Assembly (NCBI RefSeq): GCF_024436065.1 | Contig: NZ_JANFNS010000002.1 | Span: forward strand, 1-64,000 | Reading direction: 5' to 3' | Origin: Saccharibacillus sp. JS10 | GTDB taxonomy: Bacteria > Bacillota > Bacilli > Paenibacillales > Paenibacillaceae | Length of the DNA stretch: 64,000 nt | In this document: piece by piece, positions 28,153 to 37,081 of the stretch | How the letters are laid out: each line of letters starts with the position of its first letter | Position numbering within the stretch: the stretch's first letter is position 1 | Translations under genes and position numbers: made by a program | The notes under the pieces: generated by a model | The model's input: only the letters and a program-made list of their open reading frames with translations | The model's database searches: none | Told to the model about the DNA's origin: nothing

Positions 28153-29129
28153 TGGTAATGCACCTTCCTTTCCGCGAATACGAATTGCAGTACGGTAATC
28201 AGCAGCACAATCGCAAAGAGTACGAGAGCTTGTGCACTGCCGACGCCGAAGCGGAAGTTGACGAACGCATCTTCATAGAGGCTGAATACGAGGACGTCGG
28301 TGCTGTTGACTGGGCCGCCTTTGGTTAAAATATTAATTTGTCCGAAAGCTTGGAAGGCGCCAATCACGGAAGTAACGGAAGCGAAAAAGAGCGTTGGTGA
28401 TACAAGCGGCAAAGTCAGTCTCCAAAAGGTACGCAGAGGACCGGAGCCGTCGATTTTGGCGCTTTCGTAGATATCTTCGGGAATGCCTTGCATGCCACCA
28501 AGCAGCAAAATAAACAAGAATCCGATATTCATCCAGACCGTCATCAGGGAGATCGACAGCAACGCCATATTGGGGTCAGTCAGCCATTGGATCGGAGCGA
28601 ACCCGATTTTTCCAAGCAAAACGTTTAGACTTCCGAGCGTTGGGTGAAAAAGAACCATCCACATAATCGAACCTGTACTCACCGATACCGCGATCGGAAG
28701 CGCGAAAATGAACCGGAAAACTCGCATCCCTCGGATTTTGCTCCGACAGATCGCGGCGAAAGCCAGCGCAAGCGCAAGGCTTGCCGGAACGGTAAACAAA
28801 ATGAATTTCAAGGTCACGATCAGACTATTCGGAAATCCTGGCGAAGCGAAAAGGTTCCGAAAATTGGCAAGACCTACAAAGTTCGCGACTTGTCCGCGCG
28901 GATTGGTCGAATGCAAGCTGAGATAGACCGATTGGATCAAAGGATAAAATAAAAAAATACCGAATAGCAGTAAGGCAGGAGCGATAAATACCGCAGCCAA
29001 AGCAGGTTCACGCAAACGGCTGAAAAAAGTCGAACGGGATGGGTCGCCGCTAAGACGATTTGTTATCGATGAGGGTCGTCCCCTTTTTTTATCGAGTGAA
29101 ACTGAAGCCGACTTATCCATGTTTTCCAT
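28149..29129 (-). CDS. ugpA: ABC transporter permease, UgpA-like
   Basis: A 326-residue MalF-type permease with a charged N-terminal tail of about 50 residues, about six membrane helices and the EAA loop DIYESAKIDGSGPLRTFWRLTLPL. The ATG at 29129 (minus strand) is chosen because AAGGAGG lies 12 bases upstream; longer in-frame starts up to 29267 would run into the divergent promoter region. It is the first gene of the importer operon and is divergent from ugpQ. Confidence 0.85.
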   Translation of the reverse strand: MENMDKSASVSLDKKRGRPSSITNRLSGDPSRSTFFSRLREPALAAVFIAPALLLFGIFLFYPLIQSVYLSLHSTNPRGQVANFVGLANFRNLFASPGFPNSLIVTLKFILFTVPASLALALAFAAICRSKIRGMRVFRFIFALPIAVSVSTGSIMWMVLFHPTLGSLNVLLGKIGFAPIQWLTDPNMALLSISLMTVWMNIGFLFILLLGGMQGIPEDIYESAKIDGSGPLRTFWRLTLPLVSPTLFFASVTSVIGAFQAFGQINILTKGGPVNSTDVLVFSLYEDAFVNFRFGVGSAQALVLFAIVLLITVLQFVFAERKVHYQ

Positions 29130-29260
29130 ATGTAGGCGTTGCCTCCTTAGGTATTGCTGAATGTCGAACGCTCCGACCAGACAACCCCAGCGTACCAATG
29201 CTTTGTTAAATAAAACCCCTATGTTGTGTAAAACATCCATTTTACGGTAAAATATTAGGT

Positions 29261-29292
29261 TTAACATAGAATTTACGTAGGGTAGGTATACT
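29261..29292 (+). promoter_or_regulatory. Pho-box promoter of ugpQ
   Basis: TTAACA (29261-29266), five bases, TTTACG (29272-29277), nine bases, TATACT (29287-29292). Direct TTAACA-like hexamers 11 bases apart just upstream of a -10 box without a proper -35 are the pattern of PhoP-activated promoters in B. subtilis. The ppk promoter in this window has exactly the same spacing. Induction under phosphate starvation is inferred. Confidence 0.68.
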
Positions 29293-29326
29293 AAAAGAAG
29301 TAGATAAGACGAAGAGAAGAGGGATA

Positions 29327-30127
29327 ATGATGAATGATATTCAAGATAGAAGTACCGCTGAGCTTACTGAAACCAAGTCGATTTCACTTTTGGGCAGACC
29401 GATCATTTTCGCGCATCGCGGAGCTTCCGGCACACGTCCCGAAAATACGATGTCGGCGTTCCGCCGCGCGATTGAGCTAGGCGCAACCGGAATCGAGACG
29501 GATGTCCAATTAAGTAAAGACGGTGAGCCCGTGCTGATCCATGATGAGACGCTCACTCGTACCGCAAGTTCTTCGGGCTGCGTGATGGATAAGACGTATG
29601 AAGAACTGCGTCATTTGGATGCAGGGAGCTGGTATCATCCTGAATTTATGGGCGAGTCGATTCCTCATCTGAACGAGTTGCTTGCTTTGACGAAACAGAC
29701 AGGCATTATTCTGAATCTGGAACTGAAAAATACGGTATGCGATTACCCGGGGCTTGAAGAAAAAGTGATTGCGGCTGTACGTGAGCATGGTCTGGAGAAA
29801 CAGACCGTTTTGTCGAGCTTCAATCATTATTCATTAGCTTTATGCAAAAAGCTGGCACCGGAAATTCGAACAGGTATTTTATATATGGAAGGATTGTATC
29901 GTCCGTGGGATTATGCCAAATCGATCGGCGCCGATGCGCTTCATGCTTATCACCCGGCGGTTCGGGCGGAATGGGTAAGCGAAGCGAAGGCGGCAGGCGT
30001 AGATTATCATCCATTTACCGTAAACGATGAAGAACAGCTGCAAACATTGATCGATATGGACGTAGCGGGCATTATTACCGATCATCCTGATCGAGTCGTG
30101 CGACTGCTCAAACAGACAGAACAATAA
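29327..30127 (+). CDS. ugpQ: glycerophosphodiester phosphodiesterase
   Basis: A 266-residue GDPD enzyme that splits glycerophosphodiesters to glycerol-3-phosphate and an alcohol. Catalytic and metal-binding parts are visible: IFAHRGASGTRPENT, IETDVQLSKDGEPVLIHDE and the LNLELK strand. There is no signal peptide, so it acts in the cytosol, matching the adjacent importer. GAGGG precedes the double ATG (29327/29330). A Pho-box promoter lies upstream and a terminator downstream. Confidence 0.92.
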   Translation: MMNDIQDRSTAELTETKSISLLGRPIIFAHRGASGTRPENTMSAFRRAIELGATGIETDVQLSKDGEPVLIHDETLTRTASSSGCVMDKTYEELRHLDAGSWYHPEFMGESIPHLNELLALTKQTGIILNLELKNTVCDYPGLEEKVIAAVREHGLEKQTVLSSFNHYSLALCKKLAPEIRTGILYMEGLYRPWDYAKSIGADALHAYHPAVRAEWVSEAKAAGVDYHPFTVNDEEQLQTLIDMDVAGIITDHPDRVVRLLKQTEQ

Positions 30128-30178
30128 AACCGATGTTCAAAAGAGATTAGACGCATAGAAAAGTAAAAACAATGTAAA

Positions 30179-30218
30179 AAAACAAGGCGGTGCGCATTGC
30201 GCCGCCTTGTTTGGTTTG
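30179..30218 (+). terminator. terminator after ugpQ
   Basis: AAACAAGGCGG pairs with CCGCCTTGTTT, with an inner GCG/CGC pair around CATT. The T-run is interrupted (TTTGGTTT). Confidence 0.8.
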
Positions 30219-30311
30219 CTAAGGTTAAGGCTAATGAGAAGGTTAACAACCGGCATCAATTACGATCCGGCAGCGTATCAAGCTGCTGGGGATAAGGAGT
30301 TGTCTATTTCT

Positions 30312-31883
30312 ATGATGACACGATCTGAAACCGAACATCCCAAGGCGACGCAACCGAGCTTGCGAGCGGGTATTATCGATATTGGTTCCAACTCGATTCG
30401 GCTTGTCGTGTATGAGAGCGAAAGCGGCGGCTCATACCGCGTATTAACCGAGTCTCGGGAAGCCGCAAGGCTGAGTGCGCTTGTGACGGCAGACGGGATT
30501 ATGCCATCGCCGGCTATTCATTCCGTTGTTCCCGTGCTGCGACAGTTTACTGAGATTTGCAAAGCTTATGGCGCTACGCAAATTCGCGCGGTAGCGACAG
30601 CAGCGATTCGCAACGCAGCCAATTCGGGTCAAATTATCGAAATTTTGAACCGCGAAGCCGGGCTGGATATTGAACTGCTGCCGGGCGAGATGGAAGGGCA
30701 TTACGGATTTATCGGTGTCGTGAACAAAATCGATATTGCCGAAGGTTTTATTATCGATATTGGCGGCGGCAGTACCGAAATCACTTTGTTCCAAGAACGC
30801 AGACGCGTATCGAGCTTCTCGTTCCCTTTTGGCGCGGTAAATATGAATGTTCGTTTTGGCGGCAAAAAAGGCGAATGGAACGAAGACGATATTAAAGACT
30901 TGGAGCAGTTCATTCTGGCTGAAGCGCAAAAGCACCCGTGGATGTCTGAACATCCAGATCTGGATCTGGTAGGGTTAGGCGGAACGATTCGGGGACTTGG
31001 CAAAATGGATCAACGCCGCCGTAATTATTCGTTACCGTACACGCATAACTATGTGATGCAAGGCGAAGATGTCGACCATTTCTACGAATCATTGCCGAGT
31101 ATGGATAATAATCGCCGTAAACGAGTTCCCGGTCTTTCCAAAAGCCGAATCGATATTATTATTCCGGGCATGATCATTTTGCGCACCTTATTCCGGCATA
31201 TGAAAGCCAAGCGCTATATCGTCAGCGCGACGGGTCTGCGCGAAGGTCTATTCTTCGAATTGCTGAGCCCGGAGCAAGCCGTTCACGAAAGCGTGCTGGA
31301 ATTCGAACTACGTGCTTTGCTAGCGAATACGCCGCAGCAGCGGCAGCTTCATTTGCGGCAAACGGAGCAGTTTTCGCGTATTTTGTATGAAGCGCTATGT
31401 GAAGGTAGCGAAGACGCATGGAACCGCAGACTCCTTCGCGTCGCGGCTTGGACGTATCAATCCGGTACCGAAATCAGCTATATCGATTACGAAGAACATA
31501 CGCAATATTTGCTGACCAAGCGTCCACTGGCGGGGCTAACGCATCGCGAAATTATTTTGACGGCGTTGATTGCGGGAATTGCCGCCAAGTTCAAATGGCG
31601 CAAAAGCACGACGGCTCAGACCTACAAAGATATTTTGCAAGAAGGCGACGAAGAACGTACGCGTAGGCTTGGCGTCGTGCTTCAAATGGCAGCCGCGCTG
31701 GATTCGAGCGAAACGCAAGCGATCACGAATCTGAACTGCAAACGTGATGGCGATCATTTCGAGATGGAATTGACTTGCCGCACCGAAGCTTTTATGGAAA
31801 TTCGCGATTTGAAAGCCGCTTCCAAAGACTTCGAAAAAGAATGGAATGTAAAGATTGATTTGAAGATTCTTTCGGAAAGCTAA
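30312..31883 (+). CDS. ppx: exopolyphosphatase, Ppx/GppA family
   Basis: A 523-residue protein. Residues about 15-310 carry the ASKHA phosphatase fold: GIIDIGSNSIRLVVYE (phosphate 1 loop), DIGGGSTEITLF (phosphate 2) and GLGGTIRGLGKM. A C-terminal HD-like helical part occupies about 340-500. It releases phosphate from polyphosphate ends or acts on pppGpp. The ATG at 30312 (or the next codon) is preferred because AAGGAG at 30294-30299 precedes it; the in-frame sequence upstream to 30207 overlaps the ugpQ terminator. It is convergent with ppk, a natural antagonist. Confidence 0.92.
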   Translation: MMTRSETEHPKATQPSLRAGIIDIGSNSIRLVVYESESGGSYRVLTESREAARLSALVTADGIMPSPAIHSVVPVLRQFTEICKAYGATQIRAVATAAIRNAANSGQIIEILNREAGLDIELLPGEMEGHYGFIGVVNKIDIAEGFIIDIGGGSTEITLFQERRRVSSFSFPFGAVNMNVRFGGKKGEWNEDDIKDLEQFILAEAQKHPWMSEHPDLDLVGLGGTIRGLGKMDQRRRNYSLPYTHNYVMQGEDVDHFYESLPSMDNNRRKRVPGLSKSRIDIIIPGMIILRTLFRHMKAKRYIVSATGLREGLFFELLSPEQAVHESVLEFELRALLANTPQQRQLHLRQTEQFSRILYEALCEGSEDAWNRRLLRVAAWTYQSGTEISYIDYEEHTQYLLTKRPLAGLTHREIILTALIAGIAAKFKWRKSTTAQTYKDILQEGDEERTRRLGVVLQMAAALDSSETQAITNLNCKRDGDHFEMELTCRTEAFMEIRDLKAASKDFEKEWNVKIDLKILSES

Positions 31884-31924
31884 GCTTAAGTCGCATAGGA
31901 TATGTTGTTCTGACTGTTATATAC

Positions 31925-31966
31925 AAAAAGCCGGATATTCGTCCAAGACGAGTATCCGGCTTTTTG
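31925..31966. terminator. bidirectional terminator between ppx and ppk
   Basis: A 19-bp stem (AAAAAGCCGGATATTCGTC with its near-perfect complement, one G-U pair) around a 3-base loop, with A-run and T-run at the ends. It serves both convergent genes. Confidence 0.93.
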
Positions 31967-32003
31967 GATTATCGAAGTTTATCCATTACAAAGTAAGAAG
32001 ATT

Positions 32004-34115
32004 TTACTCAAAAAACGGCGCTTTCCATGTCCGAATATCTTCGGCGCGGAATTGGCTGCGGAAATGTTTTTCGCCGTTTTTGAATGGTTCGTAGCTGCCG
32101 CTAGACGTCAAAATACGAGCTTTGACATTGTCTTTGAGATACAGCTTCACAATATTGAGTAACGAATCTTTGCATCCCGCATCGCGAATCGGGCACATCA
32201 GCTCCACCCGGCGCGTCAGATTGCGCGTCATCCAATCGGCGCTGGCGAGGAAAATTTCCGAATCATCGCCGCCGCCATTTTCGAAGTAGAAAATGCGCGA
32301 GTGTTCCAAGTAACGATCGACAATACTGCGTACCGTGATATTTTCGCTCAAGCCGGCTACGCCTGGGCGCAAGCAGCATACGCCGCGTACGATCAGATCG
32401 ATTTTGACACCTGCTTTTGAAGCTTCGTACAGTTCATCAATGATTTGCTGATTGGATAGCGAATTGAATTTAGCGATGATATGCGCTGGACGTCCTTCTT
32501 TGGCATGTTCCGCTTCGCGTCGAATATTGGTCACGAATGTGCCCATCATCGTATCCGGTGCGACCGAAATTTCTTGCCAATCCGGGTGACGCGAATAACC
32601 CGTAATATGATTGAACAATTCGGAAGCATCTTCGCCGATCGAGCTATTGGACGTCATCAAGCCCACGTCCGTATACAGCTTCGCCGTCGAATCGTTGTAG
32701 TTGCCTGTGCCTACATGCACGTAACGACGTAGCCCGTCTTCTTCGCGGCGCACGACGAGAATCGCTTTGGCATGGGTTTTCAGACCGACTAGCCCATAGA
32801 CAACGTGGCAACCTGCTTTTTCAAGCTCCCGTGCCCACGTAATATTACGTTCTTCGTCGAAGCGGGCTTTCAGTTCGACGACGACCGTCACTTGTTTTCC
32901 CGCTTCTGCGGCTGCGGCAAGTGAACGAATAATCGGCGATTTGTTACTGACGCGGTAGAGCGTCATTTTGATCGCCATAACATGTGGATCTTCGGCGGCT
33001 TGCTCGACAAAATCGCTAACCGCGTCAAACGATTCGAACGGATGATGCAGCAGCACATCGCGTTCTTTGAGCGTCGCGAAAAAGTCGGTATCTTCGCCGT
33101 CTGCAAATTCCGGCGGATAGATCGACAAAGCGGCTGGATAACGTAGCGAATCACGATTTTTGATCGACCCGGCAAAAGACGTCATAAATCCAAGATCAAT
33201 CGGACCATCGATTTCATATACGGAATCGTCGATTTCGAATTCTTCTAATAAGAGCTGCAACGCGTACGGATGGAAGCCTTTTTCCACTTCAAGACGAACC
33301 GGTGCGCCGCGGCGACGCTTGCGGAGCTTGCTCTCAATTTCTTCGAGCAAATCTTCGGCTTCTTCTTCGTTGATCTCCAGATCCGCATCGCGCGACAAGC
33401 GGAACGCATGAACCGCTACCGGCTTATAACCGCTAAACAAGGTCTGGATATGATTGCAGATCAGTTCGTCAATCAAGACATACACTTGTTTTTTGCTATG
33501 GCTGCGACTTGCGACCGGAATGAGGCGCGGCAAGATCGACGGAACTTGCACGATGGCGAAATAATAACGTTCTTCGTCCGTGAGATCGGATGTCGCTTCT
33601 TCTTTTTCCAGAAGTGCCGCCAAATAAACGTTTTGACTATGAACCAGCGGGAACGGACGACTGAGATCGACCGCCATCGGCGTCAAAATCGGGAAGATGA
33701 CATCGTGGAAATAATCATCGGCAGACTTTTGCTGAGTTGCGGTCAGATCTTCGTAATGGCTCAGTACGATATGTTCTTTGGCAAGCAAACGGATCAAATC
33801 GCGGTATGTCCGGTATTCCGCCGTTACCATTTTTTCGATACGTTTGGACAAGCGTTTATACAAAATTTGCGGCGTATAGCCGGAGAAATCTTTTTTGACG
33901 ATACCCGCTTTAAGTTGATTACGAATACCCGCGACTCGAACACTCATAAATTCATCGAGATTCCGAGAAACGATTCCGAGAAACTTGGCTCTTTCAAGCA
34001 GTGGAGTATCTGGATGCTGAGCTTCTTCAAGTACACGATAATTGAATTCGATCCAACTGAGATCACGATTGATGTAATACGGGGACGATCCCCTCTGAGC
34101 GGTATGGTTATCCAT
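32004..34115 (-). CDS. ppk: polyphosphate kinase 1
   Basis: A 703-residue PPK1 with the usual four domains. The N-terminal helical domain contains NRDLSWIEFNYRVLEEA. The catalytic C1 domain has the phosphorylated histidine in RYVHVGTGNYN, and a following C2 domain has FLASADWMTRNLTRRVE. It makes long polyphosphate from ATP. The ATG has GGAGG 5 bases upstream. The promoter region carries a Pho box, which fits phosphate-dependent control. Its partner ppx is convergent. Confidence 0.96.
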   Translation of the reverse strand: MDNHTAQRGSSPYYINRDLSWIEFNYRVLEEAQHPDTPLLERAKFLGIVSRNLDEFMSVRVAGIRNQLKAGIVKKDFSGYTPQILYKRLSKRIEKMVTAEYRTYRDLIRLLAKEHIVLSHYEDLTATQQKSADDYFHDVIFPILTPMAVDLSRPFPLVHSQNVYLAALLEKEEATSDLTDEERYYFAIVQVPSILPRLIPVASRSHSKKQVYVLIDELICNHIQTLFSGYKPVAVHAFRLSRDADLEINEEEAEDLLEEIESKLRKRRRGAPVRLEVEKGFHPYALQLLLEEFEIDDSVYEIDGPIDLGFMTSFAGSIKNRDSLRYPAALSIYPPEFADGEDTDFFATLKERDVLLHHPFESFDAVSDFVEQAAEDPHVMAIKMTLYRVSNKSPIIRSLAAAAEAGKQVTVVVELKARFDEERNITWARELEKAGCHVVYGLVGLKTHAKAILVVRREEDGLRRYVHVGTGNYNDSTAKLYTDVGLMTSNSSIGEDASELFNHITGYSRHPDWQEISVAPDTMMGTFVTNIRREAEHAKEGRPAHIIAKFNSLSNQQIIDELYEASKAGVKIDLIVRGVCCLRPGVAGLSENITVRSIVDRYLEHSRIFYFENGGGDDSEIFLASADWMTRNLTRRVELMCPIRDAGCKDSLLNIVKLYLKDNVKARILTSSGSYEPFKNGEKHFRSQFRAEDIRTWKAPFFE

Positions 34116-34462
34116 AATTCCTCCAAATTAAATGGTTCGCGCAATGAGACTCGGCACAAACGTAATTTGTACAAGTTGTAATGATAGGTATTTGTCAGAC
34201 TCTTTTTTAGTATACCCTCGAATTGTTAAATGAATGTAAAATTCAGTATATTCCATTTTACTTCCAGTGACACTATTCAATGTTCTGTTCGAGAAAACCC
34301 TCCTACTCAAAAATAAACAAAGATGGATAGGTTGTAAAACATAGAGCTGTATTTTTTGAAAAATAGATCACTTTTGTATGAAGCCACGCTATGATAAACA
34401 TAACCAAGTTAATACTAAATAATAGTAAAATTGATTTGCTTATAAAAAGGAGTTTAGTAGAA
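34116..34462. other. AT-rich divergent intergenic region
   Basis: About 350 bases between ppk (minus) and the mutarotase-like gene (plus). The left half contains the ppk Pho-box promoter and leader. The right half is AT-rich and should contain the promoter of the plus-strand gene; no single strong promoter stands out, and no small gene is visible. Confidence 0.6.
34209..34240 (-). promoter_or_regulatory. Pho-box promoter of ppk
   Basis: On the minus strand: TTTACA (34240-34235), five bases, TTAACA (34229-34224), nine bases, TATACT (34214-34209). The geometry is identical, base for base in spacing, to the ugpQ promoter at 29261-29292. The pattern matches PhoP-activated promoters. Confidence 0.72.
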
Positions 34463-35350
34463 ATGGAAAACAGCACATACATCCTTAAAGGCGAGGAACT
34501 TACCGTTACGATTCGCAGACCTGAAAGTTGCACAGGAATGCGTTTTGACCGAACAGGATGGATTACGCAAGTGGTATTGAACCAACCGGGCATTTCCTTT
34601 TGCGTACCGGAAAGTCTGATCGAAGGGCAAGGCACAGGCGGCGAAGGATTATCTGGCGAATTCGGAATCGACAAGCCTGTTGGGTATCAGGAAGCCGCGA
34701 TCGGCGATACTTTTGTCAAACTAGGGATCGGCGCGTTAACGAAGATTCAAGAAGAAGGCTATAACTTTGCAGGAACGTATCCTTTGCAAGCTTATGAGGT
34801 TCAGACCGAAGTCGGACACAGCGAGATTACATTTACCGTGAACACGCCGGAACATAACGGATACGCGGCAACTTTGGTGAAGCATATTATGGTAGAAGGT
34901 CGCTCTATACATATGACATACCGCCTTGAAAATGAAGGTCAGAAAAAAATCTCTACCAATGAATATGTCCATAATTTCGTTGCCGTTAATCAACATGCGG
35001 TAGGAGCAGATTATGTACTGAAACTTCCTTATGCACCCAAATTGAAGATGATCGGCGACGGCGGCGTAGAAAAGAAACTGGAATCATCGCCTGACCAATT
35101 GACGTGGAATGAAGATGCAGGCGGCGAGTATTACGCGCTGTACGAAGGCTTCGAAGGTGGAGAAGCTCCGTACTGGGAGCTGCTACATACGCCGAGCGGA
35201 GCAGGTATGCGAGAAAGCGGAGACTTTGACGTCTCGAAGTTTGCAGTGTGGGGCTCTGGGCATGTGATTGCGCCGGAAGTGTTTATCGATCTGGAGTTGG
35301 AAGCGGGAGAAAGCCGCACATGGACACGCACCTATACGTTTTTTGCGTAA
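34463..35350 (+). CDS. galactose mutarotase-fold protein, function unknown
   Basis: A 295-residue all-beta protein without signal peptide. Its layout (N-terminal strands, LEGQGTGGEGLSGEFGI loop, NEYVHNFVAVN and the WELLHTPSGAGM region) suggests the galactose mutarotase / aldose-1-epimerase superfamily. The match is by fold pattern only, and the usual catalytic His-Glu pair is not obvious. The ATG at 34463 has AAAAGGAG upstream. It ends 12 bases before the AraC-type regulator, so the two are probably one transcript; why they should be linked is unclear. Confidence 0.6.
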   Translation: MENSTYILKGEELTVTIRRPESCTGMRFDRTGWITQVVLNQPGISFCVPESLIEGQGTGGEGLSGEFGIDKPVGYQEAAIGDTFVKLGIGALTKIQEEGYNFAGTYPLQAYEVQTEVGHSEITFTVNTPEHNGYAATLVKHIMVEGRSIHMTYRLENEGQKKISTNEYVHNFVAVNQHAVGADYVLKLPYAPKLKMIGDGGVEKKLESSPDQLTWNEDAGGEYYALYEGFEGGEAPYWELLHTPSGAGMRESGDFDVSKFAVWGSGHVIAPEVFIDLELEAGESRTWTRTYTFFA

Positions 35351-35362
35351 GGCGGTGAAGAA

Positions 35363-36967
35363 ATGAACGATAAAATTCGACGACCGGATCGGCTGATTTT
35401 TCCGTCTATCCGGTTATGTTATGGAGCATGGGATCGAGAAGGGACGTTAAAGCCGCGAGTGCGTGATCGCGGTGGGGTGCTGCTTGTGGAAAAAGGGCAG
35501 GCTACTTTATCGATCAACGGACGATTGCACCGAATCGAAGCAGGCGATCAATTTTGGATTGCGCCGGGAACTGAATACGGTTGCCAGTGGGAAGAAGGAT
35601 TTCGTTGTTCGCTGCTGCTGCTTGCCTGTCGGCAAATGAAACGTTTTGGAAGGCAGTGGTTAGCCGTCGAAGCGAAATTGCCTTCATCAAGACCATTAGA
35701 TCCAGAAGATACAGAGCTGAATCTATTCCCGGAAATCGTAATAGGTACTGAAAATGCGACATCGTCACGAAGTCGATTAGAGAATCAGCAAGCACTGCAT
35801 CGCTGGATGATCGCTTTGATGAACAAGTCGTCAATGATCGCGGAGCCTAACAGACCGTTGCCTTTTTCGATCGACAAGACTTCCGGTATAGAAGCCGTGT
35901 TGGACTATATCGCTGCGCATTATGCACGGGAGTTAAGCGTTTCGGAGATGGCGGCGTTAGTCGGGATTAGCGTGAACCATTTTATTCGACTATTCAAATC
36001 AGAGACAGGGCTTACGCCTACCCAATATGTGCTGAATCTTCGGATGAAAAAAGCACGCCAGCTTCTTTTTTCTACAGATAAAATCAAGACGGTAGCGCGT
36101 AGTGTCGGTTATCGGGACGAACATTATTTTAGCCGAGCGTTCAAAAAAGCAGAAGGTGTTGCGCCGGCTTTTTATATGCAGTCCCCCGAGCGGCGAATTG
36201 CCGTGGTCTACTATGGGCTTGACGATTATCTGCAAACTTTGGGCATTTCTCCGGTCGCCGCTGTGTCTTCCTATCGAGAACCGATCCAACAAGTGCATAG
36301 CAGGAATACGAAATCAGATACCGTCTGGCTAGATGGTCGAGACTTAAGTTATGCAGCGCTTCGGCGAACTGAACCCGATCTGATTTTAACGAGCAGCCAA
36401 TTAGAAGCAGACGAGCGCTTGGAGCAGATTGCACCGACGGTCACGATTCCGTATACGCAAGATTTGCCGCGTCAACTCAGGAAGATTGCAGAGATTTTGG
36501 ATCGAAAAGAAGCCGCGGAGCATTGGATCAATAGGTATACGGAGACCGGAATACTGCTGCGTCAACGACTTGCGAAGCATCTAGGACAACGAACCGCTTG
36601 TTATATTCGCGTAGGAGCGACATTTTGCCGAGTCTACGGGAAAATCAATCAGACCGGAGCTTTGTTATACGAAGATCTGGGCTTGGAACTGCCTTCTAAT
36701 TTTCCTTCTGGGGAATGGGCAGTCACGATAAGCCAGGAGCAATTGTCCGAATTCGATGCGGATTATTTATTTGTCGCAGTCGAGCCGACACCCGAAGCTG
36801 CTGGACGAATGAACGCGATCGCGGATTCACCCCAGTGGCGTTCGCTGCAAGCCGTACAAAATGATAGGGTCTACGATGCGGCAGATTTGTTGCTCGAAAC
36901 GTTGGGGCCTTCCGGGCGACTTCAAGCCATGAACAAAATTTTTGACTGGATGATGTTGCGCAGTTAA
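35363..36967 (+). CDS. AraC family activator fused to a siderophore-binding domain (Btr-like)
   Basis: A 534-residue regulator in three parts: a cupin-like N-terminus (about 30-90), an AraC double helix-turn-helix (about 175-272; MAALVGISVNHFIRLFKSETG and TVARSVGYRDEHYFSRAFKKAEG), and a C-terminal periplasmic-binding-protein-like domain (about 278-534) of the ferric-siderophore type. This is the architecture of B. subtilis Btr, which senses ferric bacillibactin and activates its uptake genes. The gene directly precedes a Fur-boxed siderophore-binding lipoprotein gene, the likely target. Siderophore identity is unknown. Confidence 0.85.
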   Translation: MNDKIRRPDRLIFPSIRLCYGAWDREGTLKPRVRDRGGVLLVEKGQATLSINGRLHRIEAGDQFWIAPGTEYGCQWEEGFRCSLLLLACRQMKRFGRQWLAVEAKLPSSRPLDPEDTELNLFPEIVIGTENATSSRSRLENQQALHRWMIALMNKSSMIAEPNRPLPFSIDKTSGIEAVLDYIAAHYARELSVSEMAALVGISVNHFIRLFKSETGLTPTQYVLNLRMKKARQLLFSTDKIKTVARSVGYRDEHYFSRAFKKAEGVAPAFYMQSPERRIAVVYYGLDDYLQTLGISPVAAVSSYREPIQQVHSRNTKSDTVWLDGRDLSYAALRRTEPDLILTSSQLEADERLEQIAPTVTIPYTQDLPRQLRKIAEILDRKEAAEHWINRYTETGILLRQRLAKHLGQRTACYIRVGATFCRVYGKINQTGALLYEDLGLELPSNFPSGEWAVTISQEQLSEFDADYLFVAVEPTPEAAGRMNAIADSPQWRSLQAVQNDRVYDAADLLLETLGPSGRLQAMNKIFDWMMLRS

Positions 36968-37039
36968 ATGCGGTAGAGTGAATTTGTCCACGTAAAATCA
37001 GTGATAACGTCTATGGAGCTTCGCCCTTTTCTTCTCTAA

Positions 37040-37059
37040 GATAGTGATAATTATTATCA
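37040..37059. promoter_or_regulatory. Fur box (7-1-7) before the siderophore-binding lipoprotein gene
   Basis: TGATAAT-T-ATTATCA (37045-37059) is a perfect 7-1-7 inverted repeat identical to the Bacillus Fur consensus. It lies 22 bases before the start codon, so Fur with iron should repress the downstream genes. Confidence 0.9.
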
Positions 37060-37081
37060 TTTACCGAAGGGGAGTTTGAAT

